This document shows positions 35,501 through 50,500 of a stretch of DNA of 64,000 bases, in pieces. Each line of letters starts with the position of its first letter. Within the stretch, counting starts at the first letter, position 1. The notes under the pieces were generated by a model that had not been told where the DNA came from, searched no databases, and saw only the letters and a program-made list of their open reading frames with translations. This DNA comes from Rallus limicola (Eukaryota > Chordata > Aves > Gruiformes > Rallidae): contig JAKCOZ010000002.1 of NCBI GenBank assembly GCA_022605955.1, forward strand, positions 68,428,783 to 68,492,782, in the 5' to 3' direction. Both the position numbers and the translations under genes were made by a program.

Positions 35501-38500
35501 GAAGCTAGTCTTGTGCTGCTCAATATTGAGAAGATCCAACATCTAAAATGAGATCTGGGACTAAATTCTCTACAGACCAAACCTGCAAGAGTTACACTAA
35601 CTCACCTGGAGCCCTTGACCATGGACAATTTGAAGCTGCTCTTGAATCTTGCGTAGCTCTTCCTGCTGCCGATGAATATTTGCTTCTATCATACGTGTTC
35701 TTTGCTCTAGCTGGTCCTTGAGATGCTGCATAGCTCCTAATTGAGCTGAAAACTGAAACACAGGCTGTAGTGCAATGAATAAATTAAAAGCTGAGCAAAA
35801 ATAATTAAAATGTATTTACGAGCAGTAAATACACTCCTCCACAGTAGCAAAGAAGCCAAGCACTGCTTTTTAAACTGCAAAGAAGCATAATCTGACAACT
35901 TTGTTAATATCAAAGTGACACAGAACTGAAGTTTACTTGATGCCACATTTAATTGATGCATCAGAATCAGTGAACTAAAAAAAAAGGTAAAAGAAATTGA
36001 CTGGTGTCCACATCACCAAGCCTTTATAAAAAGCCATTGCAATTTATGTGGTACTGCAGATATTAAAGCACTCTCAGGCTAAAAATGAGAATTCCATCAG
36101 TTAAAAAAAAAAAAATACACCCAGAGCTAAACCCTTTGAAGGCTGAGGCCACAGATTACCCATGTTTGCCACTTCTATTCTTCCCTAGACATCTGCTGTG
36201 GGTACAAGTCAGTGCAAGCTTGGATACTTGCAGGGCACAGATTTCCTACCTACAGGGCACAGATGTTCAGTTGGACCTGACACTCCTGTTCCTATTTCAC
36301 AAAAACTGTTTCACAGACAAGTCGCCTTGTGTTATAAGCACATGTAGAGAAAGCTGCATAGTAAATGAATTTTCAAATTTATATGCTAATATATTCTATC
36401 TTGTGTTATCTATGTTTCTAAAGGCCACAGATGAAAATGATATTCACCCAAGTAACAGGAAGGGAAGGAAAAAAAGTGTCAAATTGGGTAGTTTGTTCAA
36501 GAGAATGACGTTAAAGGTGACTGGCACCCAAGTAGTTAGTTTCTGAAAGAAGAATTTACTTTATCATCTAAAAAAACCCTCTTAAAATGTAAGAGATCAT
36601 AAACAATAAACCAACTTAATCCATACCTGGGACATGCCAGACTGGAGCTGTAAAGTTGCGGGCTGAGACATCGTTGGCTGCGCTACTGGTTGTCCAAGAG
36701 ACTGGGAGCTTAAAGACTAAGATTTAAAAAAAAGTTCTGTAAGTGGAAGAGAATGAACTTCATACTTGATGTGAAATATTTCTTTACATCAAGTGTCAAT
36801 TCCAAAATAGCATCATATGTATATAGGATAAAACCAAGTTTACTGAAATATCTCACCTTCCTTAAAGCATTAAGAACACAAGAGCAACTGACTAGATACA
36901 GAATATGTATGTATGCATGTTAAATTTCCCACTGCTAAAAATACATAAAAGCAGTAGGCATAAACCAGGAAAAACTGAAGTTACAATTGAAGACTGTTTA
37001 AAAGTCTTAATTGTAGTAAGGGAAAAATGTTATCTCAGCAAGTCTGGAAGTTGACACCTTTGATTTATTCTTAAACTAATAATTTTAAAAGATGCATATT
37101 ATAATAAGAATTCTATGTTCAAGTGAATGTTTTAGTCCATCTGGAACATGAGCACCAAGTACACAAAGGATGATGTTTTCTCATGTTACCAAACTCTAAA
37201 AAAAGCATTCACTATTATTCTTGAGTCATAAATCTACATTTCTCTACAGGGATACAAAGCATCACACTGGCAATGTTATATGTGTGTGTATATATATGCA
37301 TATATAAGGTGAGTTACACTCATGAAGAACATTTTTTTTCTGAAGAGTTACCTGACTGCTCAGAGATGATCTTCTTTGTGCAGTCTTTTCATGACCAGAT
37401 AAGCTTTGCCTTGGAGGAGTGCTAGTGTCCACTGTCATTTTTGTTGGTGTTGCTGGCAATATACAGAGTTATAATAAATTATTACATGTCAATAGTAATC
37501 TCAATTCTGCCATGCATTAATCAAATCACAGGAAGCTTTTAAGGCTTGGACTCTTCCCCCAAACGATCCAACAATAATGCCATCTGATGGACTGAAGCAG
37601 GCTGCTGTTGTACTTTCTGAAGGCATCTCTAAAAATGAATGTCAGCAGATCTCTGAACTATCAAAAAAGACATTTTCATTTCGACACTTCTTACAAAATG
37701 ATGCTTAACCGCTAGGTATACATTTAATTCAAGTAGCTAAAGCCTTCATTAGGAAGGCAATTATATTTTCAACAGTTGGTGCTTACATGAATGATCTGAT
37801 ACTGCAGTATGTGAAGATTTTCTTGAACTCCTGGAGGAAGCAGATGGTGTGGGGCTGGTGTCAAACCTTTCCAATGCTTCTTTGAGACTCACTGTGTTTA
37901 TGTGATTGTCAGACCCAGAGTCTTGACTCTGAAGAGACACACAGAGACAAAAATTAACTTAGCATGTGTGTATATTTCTGTTAGAAAATATTTAAGACCA
38001 TGTTGGTCTCATCAACCCCCTTGCACAGGTGCAGAAGAAGTGCCCTGTGCCTTTATCTTGAGCCATGAGTTTTCTCAGTTTTACCCTTCCAATTCTCTCC
38101 CCCATCCTGCTGGGGGTGGGGGAAGAGTAGGGAAACAGCTGTGTGGGGCTGAGCTGCTGGCTGGGGTTAAACCATGACAACTTCTAAGAAGTGGGACAGA
38201 TTCACAATATGAAACAGCTCCTGCCTTCCTCTTGTGAATTCCTGTAAGCCATCTTTGTGTGCTGGCCTGTTTTTTTCCAGATTATTTGTGCTTCCAGTAC
38301 GGAAGAACATTTATTTATGAATCAAACTCTGCAGGAATCAGTTCTTAATAAGGACACATGGATGTTGCCATGTTGTAACTAAATGCACAAGAACTCCTAA
38401 AAACATAGGAGGGTAAGTGTTCAGGCAGAATACAGTTAAACAAGCACCATTCCTAAACTTCTTTGATCATTTTAAATAGTCTTATCATTTAGAGATGAAA

Positions 38501-41500
38501 ATAATTACTGTATTGGTAAGAGGACAAAACACTTCTTGCTGTTGTGTTATATGCTTAAGTATTATTTTTAGAATGAAAAAGAAGAGGTAAAATAAAATTA
38601 TCTAAGACATTCACCTTATCTGCTGTTATCTCTGGAAGAGACTCTTCAATACCAAGTTCTCGTCGTCTTTCTGCTCTAACTTCTGCATAACTAGAAGAAC
38701 ACATCAAATATGACTATTATATTTGGTAATTAAAAAAAAAACCCCATACCTCAAAATACTCAGAGGTGCCTTGCTTGTGAAGTATCCCAGGAAGCTTCCC
38801 AATGATTATTTAAGCTGCTAAGATTTCTCTACCCCTCAAAATACCTGCAAACATCTCCCATGCCAGTAGAATTTCTCTAGCATATATTTTTCTATATTTT
38901 TATAAAGGTAACATACCTTACAACAGTGTGTGTACAGACAATAAACTCTGGCCTCGAATTCCACTGGTGATACGTGATATAGTAATGTGTTTGCAGCCAA
39001 ATCCACTGTTGTCCCTTTGTGAGGAATCTGTAGTAACATGATTTCCCTTTCCCATACTGCATTACTACAAAAGTGAAGAAAAAAGTAGACTGTCTTTCCT
39101 GTCTGTAAATACTTCAATTACATAATAAAGATTATTTTCTAGCTTCATAAAGCCCAAAACCATACTCAAATTCAGCATGATGACAATGACTATGAACAGG
39201 TTGAAAACTGCAGCTTTCTTCCAAAAACATTCCCACTGCATTCTTTGGAGAACTGTGGAATACAAGCTTCCATGATTCTGTTTGGTTTTTTTACATATTG
39301 TAAAGAAGTTGTGTGCCAAAACATCTAAATACAGTTTCATAAAGAAAGTAACAGCTTGACTGAAAGCTTATCCCATTACATCTCTCAGCAATTTTTGCAT
39401 TTATCAAACATCACAGAGCCTTTTAAATGCTATTGGAAGAACTGAAGAAGTATTCATTAGTAGTGCTGTGAACTCCAATTGCTACAACGAAAACTCTACA
39501 TGGTAAGATAAAAGTTAAATCTGTTTTGTAGTTCTGTATTTAAAGAAAAAAGATGAAGATCAGCAGTGCAATAATGTCAAATGAATGTCAGCAAAGATGC
39601 CTCAGTCAAATGTATCACAGAATTTCACATTTGTATGATGTAATAAACATTAGATAACATCTACAAAGCAAACCCATTGACTGGGGCCACTCAGTCATAC
39701 TCACAATGCTCGTGACATTTTGCCAGATTATCTAGATCATCCACATGGTAATAATCATAGCCTGATGTTCCCAAAACTTCAAATGGAAGATAACCTATTA
39801 TCGGAGGTGCCCTAATTAATGCAAAAAAATTAATGTCATTTTATTAAAAAAAAAAAAAAAAAGACCAAACAACCCACAACCAAAAATTATTTCATATGTA
39901 AATTTTCTTGTTTACAGTATGTGCTCTGAAAAAAATTAAAAATTAAACCCAACACAAGCTATGAGGAGTTAATGCTGATTAGTGAACTCTAAATATTACA
40001 GCCACCACTGTGATTCAGCTACTATTGCTGCTATACATAGAAGGAATTGCACCTGTGATCCAAGAATAGGAACTTCCATTCTAAGCTATGTCTAGATGTG
40101 AACTCTTCATTGGGTTCTTCAACAGTGCACATTTCCTAAAAAGTAAAAAAATAAAAATCTCTCTCAAAACTGCTCTATTCTAATTCATAAACTCTTGTGA
40201 AATTCAGACTTACCTAAGTTAGTAGATAACTCCACAATAGTTAAGATGTTATTTTTAGACAGTTTCATAGTTTTTGCTTGTTTAGATGCACAGTACTGAG
40301 GTAAAGTCTAATTTCAGTGGTGCCAGGCTGACACTCAGCTGATTTAAATGGAATCCCCCCAGCGTAGGATTAAACTCAAGCTCAGCAGTACAAGCAGAAA
40401 TCAATAGTTCCTGCAGTTATGCTTTTAACTTGTAACAAGCAAAAGAAGAGATGAAACACTCCCACCAGACACTCTGATTACAGTATATGCTTACAATGGG
40501 TAAAAACCAACATTAGCAGGATGATCACGTTACTCTGACTTCAGGAATAGTATTCTTCCTTTTAGCTAACACAGAGCACTCTGAATCACTTTGCCTTGAG
40601 GGCACCAACATTTACTACAAAAAACACACTATTCTTACGTTTAGAACTCATGAAAGGTCAGCTAATGATTATATTTCCACTATTACAACAAATCTTCAAG
40701 GTATTCTGTGAGTTATTTGGAATGTATTCTGCTAGGCATATGTGCAATCTGTGCATGTCAGTTGATTTCTGCTGTCCCCCTACAGAGAGGTAGAGATGCC
40801 CCAACAAGCAGCGTGCCTCATGCTGAGGCTTTAACAGAGCTAAGTACCCCAAGGCAGCCGGTTCTTTTGCAAACTCCTCCAGCTCTGCCTTCCAAGAAGG
40901 AAGATAGATGGAATCCATACAAACACACAGATACACCCCTTAAAAGAATTACAATCGAAGTAGAGGTCAGTACATCTTTCTTTTTTTGGACACCTGCTCA
41001 CTTTTGTCACACTTGTAGGAGCTTGCAATACTATTCCCCTTGCCAGGAGCACAGCAGAATCTACTAATGATCAGATGCCACAACACTTCCCTAAAGACTA
41101 TGGTATGGAAACTGCTGCTGCACTGATGTAATAGTCATGATGGATGTGGAGAGATGATCACACTGTTGCTCTGCAAACATCTGTAATTAAAATAGTCTTG
41201 TGGAAAAATACAGTAGAAGACTAACTACAGTTCCTACAAATGGACCACCTTCCTTTTCATTCTTTCATGTTGTAACACGAAGAGTTTATGTGGGTTATTT
41301 TTCAGATCTTTAAATAGGTATTTCTGTTTGCATTAAAGTAAAAAAGTTAGCATATGTAGGTTCTTCACCTTCACTGGTCTATCATCTAAAGACAATGACC
41401 AAAAAGTGAGTTATATGATGGAGATAATGAACAAAAAATCACTCCTGGCACAAATCTGTGACTTTAGATGTTACTTGTGGTTAAGCAAGATGTGACCTTC

Positions 41501-44500
41501 AAAACTGCACCTACCCCTAAAACCCAAAGCTCATCTACTTTCCTAAGGCTGCAGCATTTTATAAAGCACCACTCACAGCAGAGCAAAAGAAATGACAGAG
41601 CAAGTGTATATCCTTGAGATATACTTTTGATTTGTTTTTTCTTTTTATCTCATTATTTTGGCACAAGTCAAAACAAAAGTAAAAATAACTTTAAGTGCAG
41701 ATAGTAAAATCGCAGTAAAAACACCACCTTTTAGAAAGGAGCTGGCAGTAGGTTAGTATCTGATTATTTTAATGTATTTACATTAATGATTTACAGATAC
41801 TCTGCTGTAAAATGCCCTTGGGCAGACGCTATCTTGTTCAACAAGGAATCTTGTTGAAATTGTCAACAAGGCATCTATAAAAGAAAGGACTTTCATTTGT
41901 AACAGAAAGTATTCTGGTAGAATCCTTTTGGCAGGATTAATCCTGCTTTCATCATAGAATTGAATTGTTTACAAGCCCAAGTGCAAAACAAATGTTTTAA
42001 AGAATGTGTAGAGCCAAATCCCTTCACCAGGGAGGCAAAATTTGGGGCATGTTTTGTTACAAAAGTGGTCAGGTCATATGCAGAAAATAAAAATGTGACT
42101 TTTCAGAGATTTTTCTCATGTATACTATGACTTTTGCAAAAGCACTGTATATCCTTGAGAAATTACATTCTAGGTAAAAAACCCCAAGTAACCCAAAACT
42201 ATATACCATCTGAATGAAAAAGTGGCAGATGAGCAGTCAAATTCTATTTTAAATGAGGCACTGCAGTGCTAAGTTACACATCTTTTTACTGGCTGTTTCA
42301 TATATGCGTTAGTAAAGTTACTGGAGTGGTAAAGTTCCTGACATAACACTTATTTGCTTGTGTCTAGTCAATGCAGCCTCTGTAACAACGAAGGTATCAA
42401 AAGACTATGAACAAATCTACACTCTAACGTGAGTTGTCTTTGCAAGAACGGTTCTCAGATGAGAGCACTGATCGAAACCCTTGAGAGGGTCTTAAAAATT
42501 CTGTAACATAATAGGTTCCTTAGGCACTAGGGGCTCAGAAGTTCAGGCAAAGAGGAATGAAAGTTTGGCCAGAGTATAATCCATAAGGCTTTCACCCTCA
42601 GGAGACTGAGACACCTGAAAGGTCATAGATGGTTCATGGATGATCCTCAACTGCTAAATGTCCTGTTCCAGAAGTAGGAAACATAGAAGTTTCACTGTAG
42701 CACACTCTAAATTGTTAAACTTTAAAAGATAAAAATATATCTAAATACTGATGGGTTGGTCTTTTTACCCTAAGTATTCCACAAAGCAAAAAAAACCCGC
42801 ATTTGACATCTCTACCAGCTGTAGGAATAACAGTAAGGACATTATTTAGACCAGCATGGGAAGGAAAGTGTCAGATGAAGGATCTCCATGGCTTCAGGAA
42901 AAATAAACCAACAAACTCTCTGGCCCACAGTCTGGAGAGATCCAATTCTTATTTTGCCTGACTGAACTGACAAAGTTCATATGATTTCTCCACAAGCTCC
43001 CTACTACACCTTCAAAGTGTAAACCATGTTTTCAGAGGATGCCATCAACCATCTTCAGCTGAAGACACTACCATGTTCAACTTACATGCAGAGTATTTAA
43101 ATGGCCAAAGAGTTCTGCATGACAGACAGCAGCTTGTCTGTATGTGCTCTATATATTTCATGGCAACTGAACTATAAGAACAAATCTTCGATAGTAAACT
43201 ATCCTGTACCTTGATTATTACATTTGCAGAAAACACAATCTAAATCACATTCACAGACTATGCTAATGCTGTGTCCTGAGTATTTTTCTTTACTTTGGAG
43301 AGGAACAAGCTCATACCGAAATCTCTAAATTTCAGACACATGCAATTGGAAACTTGTAAAGACATCTTCACTGTGCATTAGCAGTTAAGCAAAATGTTCT
43401 TTTGAAACAACTGAGATGCTGAATGACAAACAATACTAAAAAAACCCTCAAGATCTTCATTACCTCAAAACCTTACTTTCAGTTGCTGAACAAATTAAGC
43501 TTTTTCTAGCCCTAAAAGATTTGCTTCTGTGTCCAACTGAAGCAAGATCATCAGCAGCATAAAATGTAGATTCAAGTGACAGAATTACTCAGTTTTTCCA
43601 GTGAAAGTGGGATCTCAATGTTATCTTTCATTGTGTTTAAGGCAAACTTGGTAAATTATATTCCTATGGATTTCTAAATTTCTTTCTCACATTTTACTAT
43701 TGGTAGGACTATTTAGAAATTTCACTCAGCACACCAACTTCATTTGACACTTTTTATAACATTTAAGCTGTTATGTGAAGAAAGAAACACACTTTTAATT
43801 CCAGATAATAAGACACCTTATAGTTTTCCTTAATAGTATTTGAAATGTTGTGTGTATTCACCCTGTGGTTTTCCTGTTGAGAATATATAGGTTTTAAAAT
43901 TATACAAAAGTGATGTCATTTGTACATACCTTGATAAACTGAGGTGTAGCTAATCTAACTGTGGCTACAAAGCAAACTTTGTCTTCATATGAAGGCCGGT
44001 GCGATCGCTGGATAGTTCCTTCAAAACCATTGTGCGCCGAGTTGGGAACTGAGGGAAGACAGATGAGGTAAGCACAGACTGCAATATAAGCACGGAGGAA
44101 AATGGCCATAATATCCTAAGAAAAATGGTCCAATATTCTTCTAATGCAATTTGCTTCTAACTTACCAGGCATTAAGAAAAATACTACATATAATATATGC
44201 ACGTTTGCTGTACAGTAGTAACGGGAATACAACCATCAAGTAACTTTACTTTCTCAAAGAACTTTAACTACAGGATATGTGTTCAGTTTTGGGTCCCTCA
44301 CTACAGGAAAGACATCGAGGCCCTGGAACATGTCCAGAGAAGGGCAACCAGGCTGGTGAAGGGTCTGGAGCACTAGTCTTATGAAGAGCTGCTGAGGGAA
44401 CTGGGACCGATCAGTCTGGAGAAGAGGAGGCTCAGGGGAGACCTTATCGCTCTCTACAGCTACCTGAAAGGAGGTTGTGGTGAGCTGGGGGTTAGCCTCT

Positions 44501-47500
44501 TCTCACAGGTAACTAGCAATAGGACAAGAGGGAATGTCTGTAAGTTGTACCAGGGGAGGTTCAGGTTAGAAATGAGGAGAAATTTCTTCTCAGAAGGAGT
44601 GGTCAGGCATTGGAAAGGGTTGCCCAGGGAGGAGGTGGAGTCACCATCCCCTCAGGGTGTTTAAGGAAAGGTTGGATGAGGTACATGGTGGTTTAGTTCG
44701 TAATATAGGTGATAGGGGGACGGTTGGACTAGATGACCTTAGAGGTCTTTTCCAACCTTAATGACTCTGTGATATTATCTGTGACAAAACAGCTTTAAGA
44801 AACTACTAACAAATCTAATCCTTCTTGCAAACTACTAAAAATGACTGGAATACACCTTCAAAAATAATGTTAAGTTTCTCTTTTGTACCGGCTTTTGCTA
44901 AGTTTTTCTCTTGAACTCTCAGGTATTTCTTTTCTAGGCTTCCATCACATTCAAACACCACAAGCTGAAGACAAATCTGAGTAATAAAACAGTCAAAGGC
45001 ACAACAATAATGCATGTGGAAGAATCAGAAGACAGCTGAAAACAAACAAATTCCACTTGCTGAAACACAGTTATGGATAGAATCACAAGTAGGCAAAAGA
45101 TGAACTAGATCTCTATCATTTCCAGCAGGTAGCAGTTTAGTTTATTAATGCTCTCAGGCTCTTACAAGCCTAACTGGTTCTAGTTCAATTCTAAATTTGA
45201 ATTTCGACTGAAGTTCTTTGTGCATCTTAAGTTTACAACTCCTTGTGCTTTCTGTCTCCATCTTTCTTGAGAGATTATCTTTACTTTGAAGTTACCCTGT
45301 TAGATATCTGATTGCTTTCACTGCTGTACTTTGAACTCTTTCCATCGCTTTACTTCCTCACAACAAATAGCATCTGGATGAGGACAAGTGGGTGCCAAAA
45401 GTGCAGAGGGATTATTTAATCTGGTTTAGACTATATTTTAAAAAGACTTTTGTATGATTTTTATAATATGGCAATTTGTCATGGTGACTTGGTGATGTTC
45501 AGTTTACATTCCACAGTAACTCCTTTTTCTAAAGGGCTATTTAGCTGACTGCAACCTCTTTCCCTACTTATATAGTTTATTATTCCTGAATATAATAACT
45601 TGCATTTGCTCTTAGTCAATTTGTCTGTTTTTTCCTCCAAAAATAATTTCTTTTCTAAATTTGGGGCTGAATCCTTGTCCTGTTTTTAGTGTTCATGACT
45701 GCAAACTTTCTGTTATTCATAATGCTAATGAAAATACAAGTCCAGAATCTGCCCCTTGAAACTCCATCTTGATCGTGAATACTTGATAACCTTTCCCACC
45801 AGTTTCTGCAGCTACTCTGCAGCAATTTCAATAACCATGTGCTTCCCTTATGTGTTTGTGAGAACAGAATAACTAATTGTCAAAAGCATATTAATAAAGT
45901 CCATAATTTATTTGTGTTTTTCCTCTTATTCACACAGTACATTCCTTTTCGGTAGAGGAAACTAAATTGATTTGATGCTATTTCTACCTGAAAAATCCAC
46001 AAAGGTTGCTATTCAGTTGCTTGCTAGCTTCCTGAAGTTCACATAGTTTAATTATTTGTTCTGGAATATTTCCCAATATTGAATTGCAACTGATAGGTCT
46101 GCAGTTTCCCAACTCCTCTTCATGTCATGACAGCACCATATTTGGCCTTTTCAGGACTGTTTCTTGTCTTTCTCATAATATTACACACCTGCATTTGACA
46201 CAAAGACTCAACCTCTCCCCATTCTGTTAGAAAAATACTGGTATCACGTAAAACCCCCATAGGTTTAGTTACAAGATACTGTTTTCATGGATATTTTGGG
46301 GGTTGATCTGTATAAAGATCTACTGCTGGCCACACCACACAACCCATTTGTCTGGCTGACCAAATAAAACTGTCTCTTGAGTAAACAGTCACCACCGGCT
46401 GGCCAAATAGATTAGAGGTGTAGTACAAAGGAATAGTAACAGTACACAGCTAATGAAAATAACTTCTATGGAAGGGAGAAGGAACTCAGCAAGGAAAGCT
46501 GTAATGGCCCATCCACCCACAGTGTGTCAGCACAGAATGGAAATGGCGGGAAAACTGCCATTTCACTTCCCAGCTCACTGCATAATGACAACTGCAGGTA
46601 CCGTGATCTTTAATTTACTTGGTCACCTGCTTAAATATGGGTTATGCTTAATGAAATTCAGGCTATTTATTTTAAAGGGCTTGCTTAACTTTCTCTTACA
46701 TTCTTTTACAAGATAGTAACCTTCTTTAATTGAAAGTCTTTAAGCATAATTATTAGTTTGTATTCAAGTGCACAGACATGTAATACCTGTAAGTTTTTCT
46801 TCTTTTTCATTAAAACAAAATAGAAGTGGCACAACCCTGCTTCAAGATCTTCTTTTGAGAAACTGATTTTCATTTGTCATTAAGTTTTACACAGTGGTAC
46901 CAAGCCCTTTTATCGAAGATGCCTAAATACTCCACTCTAGCACTGCTGAAGTTACTTACCATTATTCAAACACTTGAAATTTCCTATAAATTTTACATAT
47001 TCATATGTAGGTTGCTCTTTTGGGTCTATTGTTCCTCGCAGCATATGGCAACAGAATTCTAGTTGATTTTTTGCTGAGGAAAGAATAAACAGATTAGAAG
47101 GCTACATGCTTGACAAAGCTCACAGGCAACATGAAATGGAAAGCAGTAATAACTAAGCTGTGTGCTTACTGAGATACTGTAAATACTGTTAATACAAATG
47201 GTTACAAGCCTCTGCTTTTAACCACTGTGGTATTAACCAGCCTAAGAAAAGAACTCCTTTAGAATTTGTGCATGAAGGGTCTGAATGCTAATGACACAGA
47301 AACCCCCTGAAAACTAAAGCTGTTTTACGGAAGCAGCTGCCCTAAGATTAAGTTTACTAAAGCATGCACTTCCAAAACCCATTAGACTGCTGTGTTTTTA
47401 CTCTTGCCAAGTGCTACAACTGTCTAAATGGAAGCTATATAAACAAGAGGAACATTTCTAATACACAGGAAAGCCACAGAGTGCAATGCAAGTTTGACTC

Positions 47501-50500
47501 TTGGAGGGAGGTGGGAGGAATCACAAAAAAGTGCTTCTGTTGTCTGGGGCTCACCCATATGTTTCTGCTTAAATAACACTGGAAGAAAAGAACTTACCAC
47601 ATGTGATACAAAGCAGGTTATTGTTAACACAACTACCATACTGATTCTGTCTGGAATACGGTTAATTTTCTTCATAGCAGCTCATATGATGCTGTGCTGA
47701 CTAAAACAGCACTGATAATATGTGTCCATTATGCTGAGCAGTGCAGTGCTTGCACAGAGCCAAGGCCTTTGCAGCTGCTCACACCAACCCACCAGCAACG
47801 AGGCTGGGGGTGCACAAGGATTTGGGAGGGGACACTGACAGGACAGCTGATGCCAACTAACCAAAGGGATACTCCACACCATATGACATCATGCTCAGTA
47901 TATAAGGGGCTGGAGGAAGCAGGAGAAAGGGGAAGATATTCGGAGTGACCCAAGTAACCCATTCCATCCTGGGGATGGCTGAATACCTGCCTGCTCATGG
48001 GAAGTGGTGAATAAATTCCTTGTTCTGCTTTGCTTGAGTGCATGGCTTTCGCTTCACCTATTAAACTGCCTGTATCTCAACCCATGAGTTTTCTCACTTT
48101 TACCCTCCCGATTCTTTCTTCATTTTGCTGTGAGGAGCGAGCAAGCTGCTGTGTGGGGCTGAGCTACCAACTGGAGTTAACCCGCAACAACTACTTACAT
48201 TTTAAGTATTCTGGTGTCAATGAATCACTTTCCAGCAGGTGAGAAGACAATATTTTATAAATTTCTGAATGTTCCCCCTCTGGGATAAAATTAAATACAC
48301 TCTGATCCACAAGATCAGACTGAAAGAAAAAGATTTAATAAGCATTAAAATAACACAAGATATACAATGTCACAAAGTCTAGTATTTTAATGAAAAACAC
48401 ACACTTGAGAACAACATACACTGACTCAAGAAAGCCACCTGCTGGAATACACATGAGTATTTTGCAAGAAAAAATATCTCACGTTCAATTCTGATACTGC
48501 AAACTATTTAACAAAAACCATGCAGCTGATACACTAACACATTACAGCACAATGGAGCTTCTGTTAACCTCCAATGCAACAATTCCAAGTAAAGGGGCAT
48601 TTTATTTAGAAATTACAGGGTGGTGCTCCATGGCACTGTAACCTCTCAGTGGCATCTGATATACTGAAACAGTATCTTGGAACAAAAGACAGTCCCTCTT
48701 TACACAGTATAGGTTATTATGTTACCAATAATTATATCTAATTGCAATTGATTTGATAAATTAATTTTATCATCAGTTCCACTACTATGTACACAAAGAT
48801 GTGAACAATTGAGATGAATATAATAAAACTGAACAACTGAACAGATGATGATGATATGCCTAAATGCACCTGATTAAGTACTCAAAAAAGTGGCATCATA
48901 GAATGTATGTTTAGAACATAAAACTCACACCTAAAAGCAAAGGACAATTGTGCCTTTAAGAACTTACTAAACTCTACTTTTTCAAAACGTTCACAATTAC
49001 CTGTACAGTTTTCAAAATTCTGAAGCTGATATTATCCATACCTTAGTGGAATTTGTGTTCTGCACAATCATTTTAAATATGCCACTCTAAGTTTTACAAA
49101 ATACTTTATCACAGAGTAAGACAACTAGCCTGTAAGAATAACTTGTCTCTCTCTGATAAAAAAACAGCTCATTGTTTCACTCATCAGTTGTTTGGACTTT
49201 GGAGTACTAACTAGCCTCATTTCAGAAAAACATTATTCAGGGGTAAGTTTCAAAAACTTGAATGTTACATTTACCAGTGTCCAATGCCACCAAGATTAAA
49301 GATGACTGAAAGTGATAAAACCCAAAGTATGTATCTAGCAGAACCAGCAGCAATATCCTTCTTGTAGAACTTCTTTGGCAACAAAGTAGTAAAAATACAG
49401 TAGTTTAAAAAAAATTCCAAAAATATAGCTCTTTAGCAATACTGTTCTGACTCATGTAGAGGCTGTGACAGGTGTGAACTCTAAAGGGCCTCCTGCAGTC
49501 AACTCTGTCATTTCAGTTACGTTGAAGAGAAACTGATGCTAGATGGGCACTCCATAATCCTGCCTAACAGAGTTCTGACTGCATTCTGTATTTCCAAAGG
49601 AAATGTTTAATACAGGAGACAGACCAGTAGCAAGGAGCTGTGCTGAAGAAAAAGCAGAAGCATTATAACAAGGCATGGATCTGTCCTATAACGCCAAAAA
49701 AGGCTAATGATTAATTAGCACTCGTAGCAGAACACCATCCACAGACACACTGACATGTTACCAAAAACAATTTGTACTTACTGGCAAATGTTCAAGTAAG
49801 GGAGTTATGCTTTCAGACACATATATTATATTTCCATCTGTCATAATTGCTAAAAAAAAACCATCAAGAGCCTGAAATTAAACATAATGGGCAGTTAAAT
49901 AAAAAGCAACACAGAGTATTAAAAATGTTAAGCTACATTCAATGTGGAAAATAATTTACATGAATTTTTAGTATATTATAAAAATGAGAATGCCTTTTGC
50001 TAATAGAAATTCTTAGTCTTGCTTATGCATTATAATTCCCATACTGTTCTACTCTTAAACAATCTGTGATTTCAGAAGCAAGACTATAGTTCATTTACAG
50101 CTAGCCACTGTTTTTCCATCTTCCTCTTTGCCTGCTTATTACTTTTAATTTCATTATCTTAAACATCAGAAGACTCATAAATACGAGCTTGGCACAAAAG
50201 CAAGAAGGGGAAAAAAATAAGAAAAAAAGGAGGTGAAATCAATGAATTTTGGTATTTAAAATAGTGATATTCCCAATCTCAATAAAAGCAACTCATAGCA
50301 ATATTATTAGACTTGAAAACTGTGAGATACAATTCTGTCTGCCTTATCTTCTGAACTTATTTCCATTGAACATAACATGATTACTTCCTAGATGAACGCT
50401 ACCAAACATCAAAGCATGACAGAACTGTGTTTCTAAATAGGATATTTTAAAACCCATCTTTGACAAATATTCTTGTATCACACTGTTCTTGCTTTACAGT

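Noticed and set aside
36085..36546. 153-codon plus-strand frame in a CLOCK intron
   Set aside because: No domain or splice support; antisense to CLOCK intron sequence, probably chance.
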